From the NCBI RefSeq assembly GCF_029813835.1, contig NZ_JARVKV010000008.1:1-64000 (forward strand): a stretch of DNA of 64,000 nt. The letters run 5' to 3'. Below the pieces are notes generated by a model. The model saw only the letters and a program-made list of their open reading frames with translations, made no database searches and had not been told where the DNA came from. The DNA comes from Streptomyces sp. DH37. Its GTDB lineage: Bacteria; Actinomycetota; Actinomycetes; Streptomycetales; Streptomycetaceae. Positions 55,871-63,967 of the stretch are shown here, piece after piece (position 1 is the stretch's first letter; every line of letters starts with the position of its first letter). The position numbers and the translations under genes are program-made.

Positions 55871-57340
55871 GTGAACCACCAGGTCGTCGTCGCCGGCGGT
55901 GGGCCCGTGGGCCTGTGGCTGGCGGCGGAACTGCGCCGCGCGGGCATCACCGTCGCGGTCGTCGAGACGCGCACCGAGCGCGACATGCGCTCCCGCGCCC
56001 TGACCGTGCACCCGCGCACCATCGAGACGTTCGCCTCCCGCGGCGTCCACCGGCCCTTCATCGACGAGGGCATACCCCTGCCGGGCGGCCACTTCGGCGC
56101 GCTGGAGTCCCGGCTGGACTTCCGCCGCCTGCCCAGTCCCTTCCCCTACACCCTCGCCCTGCCCCAGGAACGCACCGAAGCCCTGCTGGAGCAGCAGGCC
56201 CTCGACCTGGGCGCGGACATCCTGCGTGGCCGGGAGGTCACCGGATTCACCGACGGCCCCGACCACATCGGCGTGCACATCGAGGGCCCGCACGGGCCCC
56301 GCACCCTCCGGTCGGCGTACCTGGTCGGCTGCGACGGCGCCCGCAGCACCGTGCGCGCCGCGGCCGGCATCGACTACCCGGGCACTCCCTCCACCGTGCT
56401 GGGCTGGCTCGGCGACGTCCGCCTGGACGAGCCCCCGGCCCCCGGTTACAGCCACTTCGGCCCGGCCGGCACGCTGATGGCCGTGCCCATGCCGGGCGGG
56501 GTCCACCGCCTGGTCGGCATCACTCCCCGCGACCTGACCACCACCTGGCCCGGGGACCTGACCCTGGACGAGCTGCGCGGGAACGTCATCGCCATGGCCG
56601 GCACCGACTTCGGCATGCGCGATCCGGTCTGGCTCTCCCGCTACGGCAACGCCACCCGCCTGGCCTCCCACTACCGCCGAGGCCGCGTCTTCCTCGCCGG
56701 AGACGCCGCCCACCAGCACTTTCCCGCGGGCGGTGTCGGCATGAACGTCGGGATCCAGGACGCCGCCAACCTCGCCTGGAAGCTCGCCGCCACCCTCAAC
56801 GGGTGGGCCCCCGACGCCCTCCTGGACACCTACCACTCCGAACGCCACCCGGTCGGCGTCCACCTCACCGAGACCAGCCGCGCCCAGGTCGCCCTCATGA
56901 CCGCCTTCACCCCCGAAGGCCTCAGCCTGCGCGGCCTGCTCGCCCAGCTGATCGCCGCACTGCCCGGCCTCAACGACCGGCTCGCCGCCCAGGTCAGCTC
57001 GCTCGCCGTCACCTATCCCCCGGACCGGCCCGACGCCCACCCGCTGACCGGCACCCGCGCCCCCGACCTCACGATCGACGACACCAACCTGTTCGCCCTG
57101 CTGCGCGCCGACAGTCACCTCCTGCTCGACCTCACCGGCAGCGGCCGTCTCGGCCCGCCCGCCCGGCCCGGGTTGCGCGTGCGCACCGGCACCCCGCACC
57201 TGCCCCCGGCCGACTGGGCCGGTGTCCGCGCCGCCCTCGTCCGTCCCGACGGCCACGTCGCCTGGGCCGGCGACGACGGCGACGACACCGCCCTCACGGA
57301 CTCCCTCACCGCTGCCCTCGCCGCCACGCACCGGACGTGA
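55871..57340 (+). CDS. FAD-dependent aromatic monooxygenase (class A)
   Basis: 489 residues from a GTG at 55871, preceded by GGAGAAGACC. The N terminus has the FAD Rossmann motif VVVAGGGPVGLWLAAELRRAG (GxGxxG at about residues 9-14). VGCDGARSTVRAAAG is the DG motif, and FLAGDAAHQHFPAGGVGMN near residue 277 is the GD motif that binds the FAD ribityl chain. HPVG follows. The length and the thioredoxin-like C-terminal part fit the hydroxylases of polyketide pathways and the rifampicin or tetracycline monooxygenases. Together with the divergent TetR regulator this suggests an inducible enzyme that hydroxylates an aromatic compound, perhaps an antibiotic. The substrate cannot be read from the sequence. 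Confidence 0.85.
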   Translation: MNHQVVVAGGGPVGLWLAAELRRAGITVAVVETRTERDMRSRALTVHPRTIETFASRGVHRPFIDEGIPLPGGHFGALESRLDFRRLPSPFPYTLALPQERTEALLEQQALDLGADILRGREVTGFTDGPDHIGVHIEGPHGPRTLRSAYLVGCDGARSTVRAAAGIDYPGTPSTVLGWLGDVRLDEPPAPGYSHFGPAGTLMAVPMPGGVHRLVGITPRDLTTTWPGDLTLDELRGNVIAMAGTDFGMRDPVWLSRYGNATRLASHYRRGRVFLAGDAAHQHFPAGGVGMNVGIQDAANLAWKLAATLNGWAPDALLDTYHSERHPVGVHLTETSRAQVALMTAFTPEGLSLRGLLAQLIAALPGLNDRLAAQVSSLAVTYPPDRPDAHPLTGTRAPDLTIDDTNLFALLRADSHLLLDLTGSGRLGPPARPGLRVRTGTPHLPPADWAGVRAALVRPDGHVAWAGDDGDDTALTDSLTAALAATHRT

Positions 57341-57687
57341 GCCACCCCATGGCCGTCCGGCGCGTCGGCCCGTCCGGGCGGCCGTCGTCACCCGCCACGC
57401 CGGCAGCGCCCCCGCCGGCGTCCCTGCGGCCGTCCGCCGCGCCTTGCCGGGACCGGCGGCCCCCAGCGCCCCCACGGCCGGGTCCGGCGTCCGCCCGCGG
57501 GCCCTCTCGGCCGCGGGCGGGTCACCGCCCCCTCCGCTGTCCATACGCAGTTCTGCTCATGTCGATGTCCCGTGCAGGCGTGAGACCGTGGGCGTGGCCG
57601 CCGGCCTCGGGTGACCGCCGGACGGCCGGTTCGTACAGCACCTGCCGAAACCACCGTCATGAACCGTTTCGAGCGACGAGGACGAAC
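57341..57687. other. Intergenic region
   Basis: No gene recognised. It contains the hairpin at 57491-57520 and the untranslated leader of the small secreted protein that starts at 57688. Confidence 0.4.
57491..57520 (+). terminator. Candidate terminator hairpin after the monooxygenase
   Basis: CCGCCCGCGG (57491-57500) pairs perfectly with CCGCGGGCGG (57511-57520); 10-base loop. It is 150 bases after the stop, so it may instead lie in the leader of the next gene. Confidence 0.4.
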
Positions 57688-58059
57688 ATGCGACGCTTTC
57701 CCTCCACCATCCGGTCCCTCGCCGGCGCGGCCGTACTGGCGGCCGCCGCACTGGCAGGCGGCACCGCTCCGGCTCAGGCCACCGAGGCGGGCGCCCTCGG
57801 CGGCGCCAACTTCTTCGAGCACATGAACTACGGGGGCGCGAGCCTGCCGATGTCCGGCTCCGGCGGGACCTGCATCAACCTGCCGGCCGACTGGCACAAC
57901 CGGATCTCCTCGATCAGCAACGTGTGGCAGCGCGTGCACCTGTACTCCCTGCCCAACTGCTGGCAGGAGTCGGGACACCCCGACCAGCTCTACACGGCCA
58001 GCACCACCTATGTGGGTGACAGGATGAACGACCGGGCGAAGTCCATCCGCATCTGGTGA
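57688..58059 (+). CDS. Small secreted beta/gamma-crystallin or I36-inhibitor-like protein
   Basis: 123 residues from an ATG at 57688, with GAGG about seven bases upstream. It has a signal peptide (RRFPSTIRSLAGAAVLAAAALAGG, cleavage after APAQA near residue 31). The mature 92 residues read ANFFEHMNYGGASLPM, then WHNRISSISNVW, VHLYSLPNCW and DRMNDRAKSIRIW. This is the paired strand pattern, with Y/FGG and a closing S-I/S-I strand, of beta/gamma-crystallin folds such as the Streptomyces I36 metalloproteinase inhibitors. Two Cys (GTCINL, PNCW) may form a disulfide. It is probably an extracellular structural or inhibitory protein; inhibition is not shown by sequence. Confidence 0.7.
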   Translation: MRRFPSTIRSLAGAAVLAAAALAGGTAPAQATEAGALGGANFFEHMNYGGASLPMSGSGGTCINLPADWHNRISSISNVWQRVHLYSLPNCWQESGHPDQLYTASTTYVGDRMNDRAKSIRIW

Positions 58060-58202
58060 CCTCCTCGCGGGCCGCCGCGCGCCGCGACGGCCACCGGAGT
58101 GCGGCCGGAACATCCGGCCGAGCCGGCCTCACGGAAGACCGGGCCCACCACGCCCTTCAGAACCGCTTCGACACGTGGAACCACGCCCACGGGCCTGCGC
58201 AC

Positions 58203-58221
58203 GCCAGTTCGCGGAACTGGC
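58203..58221. promoter_or_regulatory. Perfect inverted repeat upstream of the second secreted gene
   Basis: GCCAGTTC-GCG-GAACTGGC, an 8-3-8 palindrome 33 bases before the start at 58255. It could be an operator, or a terminator or attenuator hairpin between the two secreted-protein genes. Confidence 0.5.
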
Positions 58222-58254
58222 TGCCGGCCACCTGACCAGGGGGAAATCGAAAAA

Positions 58255-58734
58255 ATGATACGGAGAATCATCAGTGGGGGAACGGCCGCACTGATGCTCG
58301 CGGCGGGACTGCTGCTCGCCGGCCCGGCGTCGACGGCCCACGCGACCGCGGCGGACTGCTCCAACGGGGCCAACGGCTTCACCGACATCTCCGACAGCCT
58401 TCGGGGGACCCCGGTGAACGGCACCGCGGTGGCCAACAGCAACGGCAACGCCGCGTCCTTCGGCCAGCACGTCGGGACCGTCTCGGGCCGCCAGATGGGA
58501 TGGGGCTTCCTGGAGGCGCGCAACCTGCCGTCGAGCGTCCGGGTCGACCTGTGGATGGACGTCACCAACAACGGCGGCAGCACCTGGATACAGTGCGGCC
58601 CCTTCAGCATGTGGGGAAGCGGCACCATCACCACGGCCGCCTATCCGACGAGTTCCTCGTCGTCGCGGAAGTTCCGCGTCTGCGCGTCCATCACGGGACC
58701 GGGAGGCGGGCCTCGGTGCCTCGACTGGTGGTGA
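58255..58734 (+). CDS. Secreted protein of unknown function
   Basis: 159 residues from the ATG at 58255, in an A-rich start context with AGGGGG upstream. A signal peptide ends near residue 31 (STAHA). The mature part has four Cys (ADCSNG, IQCGPF, RVCASI, PRCLDWW), implying two disulfides, and Ser/Thr-rich strands: SVRVDLWMDVTNNGGSTW, then a run of Ser before RKFRVCASI. The composition suggests a small beta-sandwich exposed outside the cell. No family recognised. It follows the crystallin-like gene by 195 bases in the same direction, and the long hairpin at 58884 would end its transcript. Confidence 0.7.
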   Translation: MIRRIISGGTAALMLAAGLLLAGPASTAHATAADCSNGANGFTDISDSLRGTPVNGTAVANSNGNAASFGQHVGTVSGRQMGWGFLEARNLPSSVRVDLWMDVTNNGGSTWIQCGPFSMWGSGTITTAAYPTSSSSSRKFRVCASITGPGGGPRCLDWW

Positions 58735-58995
58735 TGTGACGGCCACCGGGACCTTCCGTGCCGCGGACCCGGTCCGTCGTGACACGGAGACGGCGGGGCA
58801 CTCCCCACGCGCCTGACGCCCGTTCCGCGGGGAGCCCGTGCAGGACCCGCCGAACGCGGTCCGTCGTGCGGGAGGGCACCGCCGGCGGAGTGCCGCCCGC
58901 CCGCCTCGGCGGGTGGGCGGTGCTCCGCCCGCCCCGGCCGCGAGGAACACGTCCGCCGGCGGGAGCGGATCGCACCCGACGGCGGCGTCGGGCGG
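58735..58995. other. Intergenic region between convergent genes
   Basis: Apart from the long hairpin at 58884-58929 I see no gene, RNA or repeat here. Confidence 0.4.
58884..58929. terminator. Long bidirectional terminator hairpin
   Basis: A 21-bp stem (58884-58904 with 58909-58929), all pairs Watson-Crick except three G-T wobbles, closed by a four-base CTCG loop. It lies between the convergent ends of the secreted protein (+) and the Fic-like gene (-). Confidence 0.75.
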
Positions 58996-59373
58996 TCAGC
59001 CGGCGGTGGGCCAGGAGCGCAGCAGTCGGGCGATGTCGGCGGCGGTGCAGGTGGGAGCGAGGAGCAGGTCGCGCAGGGCGGCGGCGTCCTCGCGGGCGGG
59101 CTTGACCGAGATGCCGCAGGCCTCCAGGTACATCACTCCGGTGGCGGCGGCGACGGCGAGGTTGGAGTGTTCCAGCCAGCGGCAGCGGCCCAGGGTGTGG
59201 ACCAGGGCGGCGGCGCGGGCGTAGGAGCCGTCGTAGACGGGATGCTCGAGGAGTTCGGCACGGTGGCGGGCGCAGGCGGCCACCGGCACGCCGTAGTCCT
59301 CGGGGGCGGGATCGCTGGCGCCGGCGAGTTCGGCGACCTGCAGGATCCACGGGACGTCGATGTGCGGGTCCAT
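58996..59373 (-). CDS. Fic/Doc-like toxin component with degenerate active site
   Basis: 125 residues. The ATG overlaps the stop of the upstream antitoxin gene as TAATG (59371-59375), so translation is coupled. The protein resembles a Streptomyces family annotated as Fic-family toxin component: HIDVPWILQVAELAG, then DYGVPVAACARHRAEL, YARAAALVHTLGRC, and HSNLAVAAATGVMYLEACGI. In Doc and Fic proteins the core is HxFx[DE]GN[KR]; here the matching stretch reads RWLEHSNLA. The Asn is kept, but the catalytic His and the Gly of the anion-binding loop are replaced. NMP-transfer activity is therefore doubtful and another use of the fold is possible. It forms an operon with the RHH antitoxin. Confidence 0.6.
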   Translation of the reverse strand: MDPHIDVPWILQVAELAGASDPAPEDYGVPVAACARHRAELLEHPVYDGSYARAAALVHTLGRCRWLEHSNLAVAAATGVMYLEACGISVKPAREDAAALRDLLLAPTCTAADIARLLRSWPTAG

Positions 59374-59627
59374 TACGCGGCGTGCGCTCCCCGGCTGTCA
59401 CGGGCGGCCGGGGCGGGCTGGGCGTTCTCGGCGTCGTCGAAGAGTTGCCGGTGCTCGGCGAGGAAGCGCTCGGCGGCTCCCAGGGCACGCTCGCGCAGGC
59501 CGCTGGCGTCGTCCAGGACGAGCTGGGCGAGGTAGTCCCCCACCGACAGTCCTCGGTCGGCCGCCCGCTTGCGGGCGAGCTCCGCGATCTCGGCGTCGAC
59601 GCGGGCGCCGATCTGTGTCTTGGCCAT
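59373..59627 (-). CDS. Ribbon-helix-helix antitoxin
   Basis: 84 residues. I chose the ATG at 59627 (AKTQIGARV). An upstream in-frame ATG at 59654 would lie inside the operator palindrome. Residues 1-45 follow the RHH pattern: the strand TQIGARVD, helix AEIAELARKRAADRG, then LSVGDYLAQLVLDDA. The Glu/Ala-rich C terminus (RALGAAERFLAEHRQLFDDAENAQ) probably binds and neutralises the toxin. Its TAA stop shares bases with the toxin ATG. There is no clear ribosome site, so the mRNA may be leaderless. It likely autorepresses through the palindrome at 59635-59654. Confidence 0.75.
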   Translation of the reverse strand: MAKTQIGARVDAEIAELARKRAADRGLSVGDYLAQLVLDDASGLRERALGAAERFLAEHRQLFDDAENAQPAPAARDSRGAHAA

Positions 59628-59634
59628 ACCGTCG

Positions 59635-59654
59635 ATGGTAACAGCCGTTACCAT
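59635..59654. promoter_or_regulatory. Operator palindrome of the toxin-antitoxin operon
   Basis: ATGGTAAC-AGCC-GTTACCAT, a perfect 8-4-8 inverted repeat starting eight bases upstream of the antitoxin ATG. RHH antitoxins typically bind such sites to repress their own operon. Confidence 0.75.
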
Positions 59655-60021
59655 GCGAAGGCGGGCCTCCCGGCCGTGCGGCGGTGCACGGACGGCAGCC
59701 GGTCCCGAACCGGCCGCCGGCGCCTTCCGCCGCTCGGCCCCTCGGGGCCGGGAGGGCCTGACGGGCCGAGAGGAGGGCCGAGGGGCCGGGCAGGCCCCGT
59801 CGCGGGGGTGCGGGGCCTGCCCCCAGGGCTTCGCGCGCGCCCCCGGTCGGTGGAACGGACGAGGCGCACACGACCGCCGGGGATGTCGGGCGGGTCTGGG
59901 CGGCCACCCCCGGCCGATCCCGGAGGAACCCCTGTCGGAATGCCTCCGGGCGTCGCCGGCGGAGCGTGGCGACCTTCTTCAGGGCGCGGTCCAGGCGCAG
60001 TCCGGGCAGCGAGCGGTCCGA
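59655..60021. other. Intergenic region with hairpin
   Basis: No gene recognised. It is full of GGCC/CGG palindromes; the best hairpin is listed at 59788-59822. Confidence 0.4.
59788..59822 (-). terminator. Hairpin between gene remnant and TA operon
   Basis: GGGCAGGCCCCG (59788-59799) pairs perfectly with CGGGGCCTGCCC (59811-59822); 11-base loop. It would stop minus-strand transcription coming from the remnant at 60022-60507 before the toxin-antitoxin operon. Confidence 0.5.
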
Positions 60022-60507
60022 TCAGTCGGGCAGTTCGCTCGGCCGGCCGCGGCCGGTCAGTCCGACCGGCTTCCCGCGCAGAGGTTCCGGCCTGCTCCTG
60101 ACGCTGACGTCCACCGCCGGCATCCCGCCGGCCTTCCGGGCCGTGACCGGCCCAGCGGCCTGCCGCACGGCGGAGAGGACGCGCTGGTAGTCCAGCGGGG
60201 GCATGTCCTCCGCCACGCCCGGCTCGCGGTGCGGGATCGGCATCACCGCCCGAACCAGTCCGGGCAGGGACATCGTGGACGGCGGTACGGAGCGCCGGAC
60301 CATCCGTTCGGCGTCCGGGCCCGCACACTTCATCTCGATGGCGAGCCGGAAACAGCGCAGCCTCTCCAGCGGCGTGCCGCGTCCGTCAACCGTCTCGACT
60401 CCGGTCTCGCGCGGGTCGTCGTCCGGGTCGACCCACATGTCGGGGTGGACGGTGGAAGGGATCCTCCGAGTCACCACCGCTTCGTTGTGGCGCTCGTCCG
60501 AATCCAT
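60022..60507 (-). pseudogene. Composite remnant: truncated DinB-like domain joined to a winged-helix fragment
   Basis: A 161-codon frame from an ATG at 60507. The first part (VHPDMWVDPDDDPRE, TPLERLRCFRLAIEMKCAG, AERMVRRSVPPSTMSLPGLVR) matches the start of the DinB/DUF664 family of Streptomyces, which normally continues for another 100 residues with metal-binding His. After GLVR the similarity stops abruptly. From DYQRVLSAVRQAAGPVTARKAGG and VDVSVRSRPEPLRGKPVGLTGRGR the sequence instead resembles a small winged-helix segment, also truncated. It looks like two broken genes joined by a deletion in one open frame, so it is probably not functional. Confidence 0.5.
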
Positions 60508-61112
60508 GATCGCTCGCGGTGCGTGTCGGCTCCGTCCGCCATCGAGCATCGAGTCCGGGCCGTCCGGCAGCCGACAGGCCGGCCGTCGACCCTCTGCCCT
60601 CTGGCCCGTGACGTCGAGTTGACGGGGGCTCATACAGGAGGACGGCACGTCGACGACGGCGGGGTGGCGGCCACGTCCCGCAGGGTGCGCCGCGGGGCGT
60701 GGCCGCCTCCGGGCGCGCATCCGTCTCCCTGACCGAGGCCGGTGCCGCCGCGGTGCAGCGGTCGGCGATCTCCCCTCGCCGGCGATGGAGGGGTCCCGGA
60801 ACGGGTGCGCGGCCGGTACCGGGGCCTTCCACGCAGCGCGGGCGCTCGGCGCTCCAGCCCCCGGCTCCGCGTTCGCCCGGTGGAGCGCTGTGCGGCTTCA
60901 GGCAGGTCCGCGGCGAAGCCGGTCCCGCTTCCGCTCACGGGTTCGGCCGGACGGCGCGGCCGGACGAGCCAGGGACGGCGCTCCGCACGGCCCTCGGGGC
61001 GGCCGGGCGCGAGGGGGTGGTCACGGCGCCGTGCCGGGTGGCGGCCGTCGTGCGGAAGACGTCCGCCTGCTCCGGCCCGTACCGGACGCAGTCCGTTCCG
61101 TACCCTGGCGGC
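60508..61112. other. Long intergenic region without recognised genes
   Basis: About 600 bases. The frames here give Arg/Pro/Gly-rich products without family signatures. TACCCT at 61101-61106, six bases before the Sir2 start, could be a -10 element for a leaderless transcript. Confidence 0.4.
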
Positions 61113-62024
61113 ATGCGCATGCGCCCCACTGTGAGCTGGACCCCCGACGAGGACCTGCCGCCGGGCACCACGGATCTGGAGCCGGTCGCCGATGCGCTGA
61201 GCGCCGGCGGTGTGCTGGTGCTCAGCGGAGCGGGCATCTCCACGGAGTCGGGCATCCCCGACTACCGGGGCGAGGGCGGGAGCCTGAGTCGGCACACCCC
61301 CATGACCTACCAGGACTTCACCGCCGGCGCCCGGGCCCGGCGCCGGTACTGGGCGCGCAGCCACCTCGGCTGGCGCACCTTCGGCCGCGCCCGACCCAAC
61401 GCCGGGCACCGGGCCGTGGCCGCGTTCGGGCGGCACGGCCTGCTCTCAGGGGTGATCACCCAGAACGTCGACGGACTGCACCAGGCCGCCGGCAGCGAGG
61501 GCGTCGTGGAACTCCACGGAAGCCTGGCCCGGGTCGTCTGCCTTTCCTGCGGCGACATCAGCCCGCGCCGCGAACTCGCCCGGCGGCTGGAGGAGGCCAA
61601 TGCGGGTTTCGAGCCGGTGGCCGCAGGGATCAACCCGGACGGTGACGCCGACCTCACCGACGAGCAGGTCGGGGACTTCCGCGTGGTGCCCTGCGCGGTC
61701 TGCGGCGGCATCCTCAAGCCGGACGTGGTGTTCTTCGGCGAAGCCGTCCCGCCGCAGCGGGTCGAGCACTGCCGCGAGCTGGTCCGTGAGGCGACCTCGC
61801 TGCTGGTCCTGGGCTCCTCGCTGACGGTGATGTCCGGGCTCCGGTTCGTCCGCCAGGCGGCCCGGGACGGGAAGCCGGTGCTGATCGTCAACCGGGACCC
61901 GACCCGGGGCGACCGGCACGCCCTCACCCGGGTCGCGCTCCCCCTGGGAGCGGCCCTCACCACCGTGGCCGGCCGGCTGGGCGTTCCCGTCGACGGCCGG
62001 GCGGCGGCCCGGGTGAGACGGTGA
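61113..62024 (+). CDS. Sir2-family NAD-dependent protein deacylase
   Basis: 303 residues from the ATG at 61113; another ATG two codons later is equally possible, and no good ribosome site is seen. GAGIS at about residues 39-43 and the GIPDYRG loop bind NAD. QNVDGLH near 117 holds the Asn and Asp used for NAD binding and chemistry, and VELHGS near 132-137 has the catalytic His. Two Cys pairs (CLSC near 143, CAVC near 193) bind the structural zinc. VVFFGE, VLGSSLTVMSG and the terminal NRDPTRGD segment complete the Rossmann part. The protein should remove acyl groups from lysines using NAD, making nicotinamide and O-acyl-ADP-ribose. It is cytoplasmic and stands alone. A strong hairpin follows the stop. 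Confidence 0.9.
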   Translation: MRMRPTVSWTPDEDLPPGTTDLEPVADALSAGGVLVLSGAGISTESGIPDYRGEGGSLSRHTPMTYQDFTAGARARRRYWARSHLGWRTFGRARPNAGHRAVAAFGRHGLLSGVITQNVDGLHQAAGSEGVVELHGSLARVVCLSCGDISPRRELARRLEEANAGFEPVAAGINPDGDADLTDEQVGDFRVVPCAVCGGILKPDVVFFGEAVPPQRVEHCRELVREATSLLVLGSSLTVMSGLRFVRQAARDGKPVLIVNRDPTRGDRHALTRVALPLGAALTTVAGRLGVPVDGRAAARVRR

Positions 62025-62145
62025 CGAGGGCGGGGCGCCGGCGGAATCCGCCGCGCCGGCCCTCCGTGTCGGTGCGGGGCCCGCGACGCCGGGCCCGCCT
62101 CCGCCGGTGGTCGCGGAACGCCGCAGGGCGACCGGCGGCCGCCGT

Positions 62146-62177
62146 TTCGCCCCGCTCACGCCGGTGAGCGGGGCGAA
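62146..62177. terminator. Strong bidirectional terminator
   Basis: TTCGCCCCGCTCAC (62146-62159) and GTGAGCGGGGCGAA (62164-62177) form a perfect 14-bp stem with a GCCG loop, between the convergent ends of the Sir2 gene and the ThuA-lectin gene. Confidence 0.85.
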
Positions 62178-62215
62178 TTCACGAAGAGGCCTTCCGGTTC
62201 ACCGCCCCGTACGCG

Positions 62216-63967
62216 TCAGGGCAGGGTCCATTTCTGGTTGGGGCCGGTGTGGCAGGTCCACAGGTGGACGGGCGTGCCGTCGTTCCAGGTGCCTCCCGAG
62301 GCGTCCAGGCACTTGCCGGACTGCGGGTTGCGCACCGTGCCGTCGGCCTGCGGCGCCCACGTCTGGGCACCCGTGCCGTTGCAGGCCCACAACTGGACCC
62401 TGGTGCCGTCCGCCGTGCCGCCCCCGGAGACGTCGAGGCACTTGCCCAGCGCCTTCACCGTCCCGTCCGCCGACACCGTCCACCGCTGGGCACTCGTGCC
62501 GTTGCAGGCCCACAACTGGACCTTCGTGCCGTCGGCGGTCTGGGAGCCGTCGACGTCCAGACACCTGCCGTTGACCCCCCTCACCTCACCCGTCCGGGTC
62601 CCGGGCTCCTGTCCTCCCCCCTGCTTGACACGGATGTTGCGGAAGGCGACCTCGTCGCCGTCCCCGTGGTTCTGGATGCCGACGTGGCCCTGCCGCAGGC
62701 TCCGCGCCGGGTCCGTGTTGGTGAAGTCGTTGATCTTGCGGCCGTTGAGGAAGATCTCCAGCCGCTCGCCGGTGACCCGGAGCTCGTAGGTGTTCCACTC
62801 CCCCGGCGGATTCAGCGCGGCGTCCCGCGCGGCGATGTCGGCGGACTGGAAGCCGTAGACGGCGCCCGTGGTGCGGTCGGCCGAGTCGGTGGCGTCGATC
62901 TGGATCTCGTAGCCGTTGTTCACCGCGGACCACGGGTCGTCGGAGGCCGGGAAGCCGACGAAGACCCCGGAGTTGTCGTCCCCGGCCGCCTTCCAGTCGA
63001 GTTTGAGGGAGTAGTCGCCGGTGAACTCCCTGGCGGAGTACCAGAGCATGCCCAGCCCGCCCCGGGAGGTGAGCGTCCCGTCCGCGAGGGTGAACCCGCC
63101 CGGGCCGGCCTGCTGCCAGCCGGTGGTGGACGAGCCGTCGAACAGGGCCGTGTAGCCGGTCTCGGGACGGCAGTCGGCATCGGTCATCCCCGCGGCCCAG
63201 CGGATGCCGCCGAGGAGGTGCCTGCGGAAGGCGGGCTCGGTGTACGACTCGTCGGTGTGGCCACCGCCGGTGTAGAAGGCACGGCCGCCCTGGTAGTCCT
63301 TGCACCAGGCGATCGGGTGGTCGCCGGACATGTTCCCGCCCGAGTAGCTGGACTCGTCGAGCGAGGCCAGGACGCGGGCGGTGGTGCGCGGGTTGCTGCG
63401 GTAGTTGTACCACTCGTCGGTGCGCTGCCAGGTGCTGCCCAGGTGGGCGGTGGCGTCGTGCGCCCGGTCCTCCACCTCGACGGTGGCGGGCTGGATGGCC
63501 GGGTGCGAGTGGAAGAGGGCGCCGGCCAGCCCTTCGTAGAAGGGCCAGTCGTACTCGGTGTCGGCGGCGGCGTGGATGCCGACGTATCCGCCGCCGCCCC
63601 GGATGTACTGCTCGAAGGCCGTCTGCTGGGCGGCGTTCAGCACGTCGCCCGTCGTCGACAGGAAGACGACCGCCTTGTACCGGGCGAGGTTGCCGGTCGT
63701 GAAGGACTGCGCGTCCTCGGTCGCGTCCACGGTGAAGTTGTTCGCCGTGCCCAGGCTGCGCAGGGCCGCGATGCCGTCGTCGATCGAGGAGTGGCGGAAG
63801 CCCGCCGTCTTGGAGAAGACGAGGACCTCGTACGGCGGGTCCGCCGCCGCGCGCGTCTGTGCGGTGGGGAGGTCGCTCACCGCCGCGGGCAGGGCCGCGG
63901 CCTGTGGGGCCAGGCAGAGCGCGGCGCCGACGAACAGGCCGAGGGCCGCTTTCAGGTGTGTGCGCAT
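62216..63967 (-). CDS. Secreted ThuA + 3-keto-disaccharide-hydrolase-like + ricin-lectin protein
   Basis: 583 residues. The ATG at 63967 has GGAGG nine bases upstream; the frame continues beyond it only by chance. Residues 1 to about 35 are a signal peptide (KAALGLFVGAALCLAP). About 45-260 is a ThuA domain (VFSKTAGFRHSSI, GGYVGIHAAADTEYDWPFYEGL, FHSHP), a class I amidotransferase-like fold linked to trehalose and sugar use. About 270-450 is a DUF1080 (3-keto-disaccharide hydrolase-like) beta-sandwich (GYTALFDGSSTTGW, GYEIQIDATD). About 455-583 is a ricin-type beta-trefoil lectin with three repeats ending in QRW, QTW and QKW and paired Cys (GRCLDV, LWACNG). The protein is exported and probably acts on a carbohydrate held by the lectin. 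It is complete in the window. Confidence 0.85.
   Translation of the reverse strand: MRTHLKAALGLFVGAALCLAPQAAALPAAVSDLPTAQTRAAADPPYEVLVFSKTAGFRHSSIDDGIAALRSLGTANNFTVDATEDAQSFTTGNLARYKAVVFLSTTGDVLNAAQQTAFEQYIRGGGGYVGIHAAADTEYDWPFYEGLAGALFHSHPAIQPATVEVEDRAHDATAHLGSTWQRTDEWYNYRSNPRTTARVLASLDESSYSGGNMSGDHPIAWCKDYQGGRAFYTGGGHTDESYTEPAFRRHLLGGIRWAAGMTDADCRPETGYTALFDGSSTTGWQQAGPGGFTLADGTLTSRGGLGMLWYSAREFTGDYSLKLDWKAAGDDNSGVFVGFPASDDPWSAVNNGYEIQIDATDSADRTTGAVYGFQSADIAARDAALNPPGEWNTYELRVTGERLEIFLNGRKINDFTNTDPARSLRQGHVGIQNHGDGDEVAFRNIRVKQGGGQEPGTRTGEVRGVNGRCLDVDGSQTADGTKVQLWACNGTSAQRWTVSADGTVKALGKCLDVSGGGTADGTRVQLWACNGTGAQTWAPQADGTVRNPQSGKCLDASGGTWNDGTPVHLWTCHTGPNQKWTLP

Noticed and set aside
55811..57544. 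577-codon minus-strand frame opposite the monooxygenase
   Set aside because: The plus strand carries all FAD motifs; the minus frame is a shadow.
59628..59654. Earlier ATG at 59654 as antitoxin start
   Set aside because: It lies within the operator palindrome, and the RHH family normally begins at the AKTQIGARV region.
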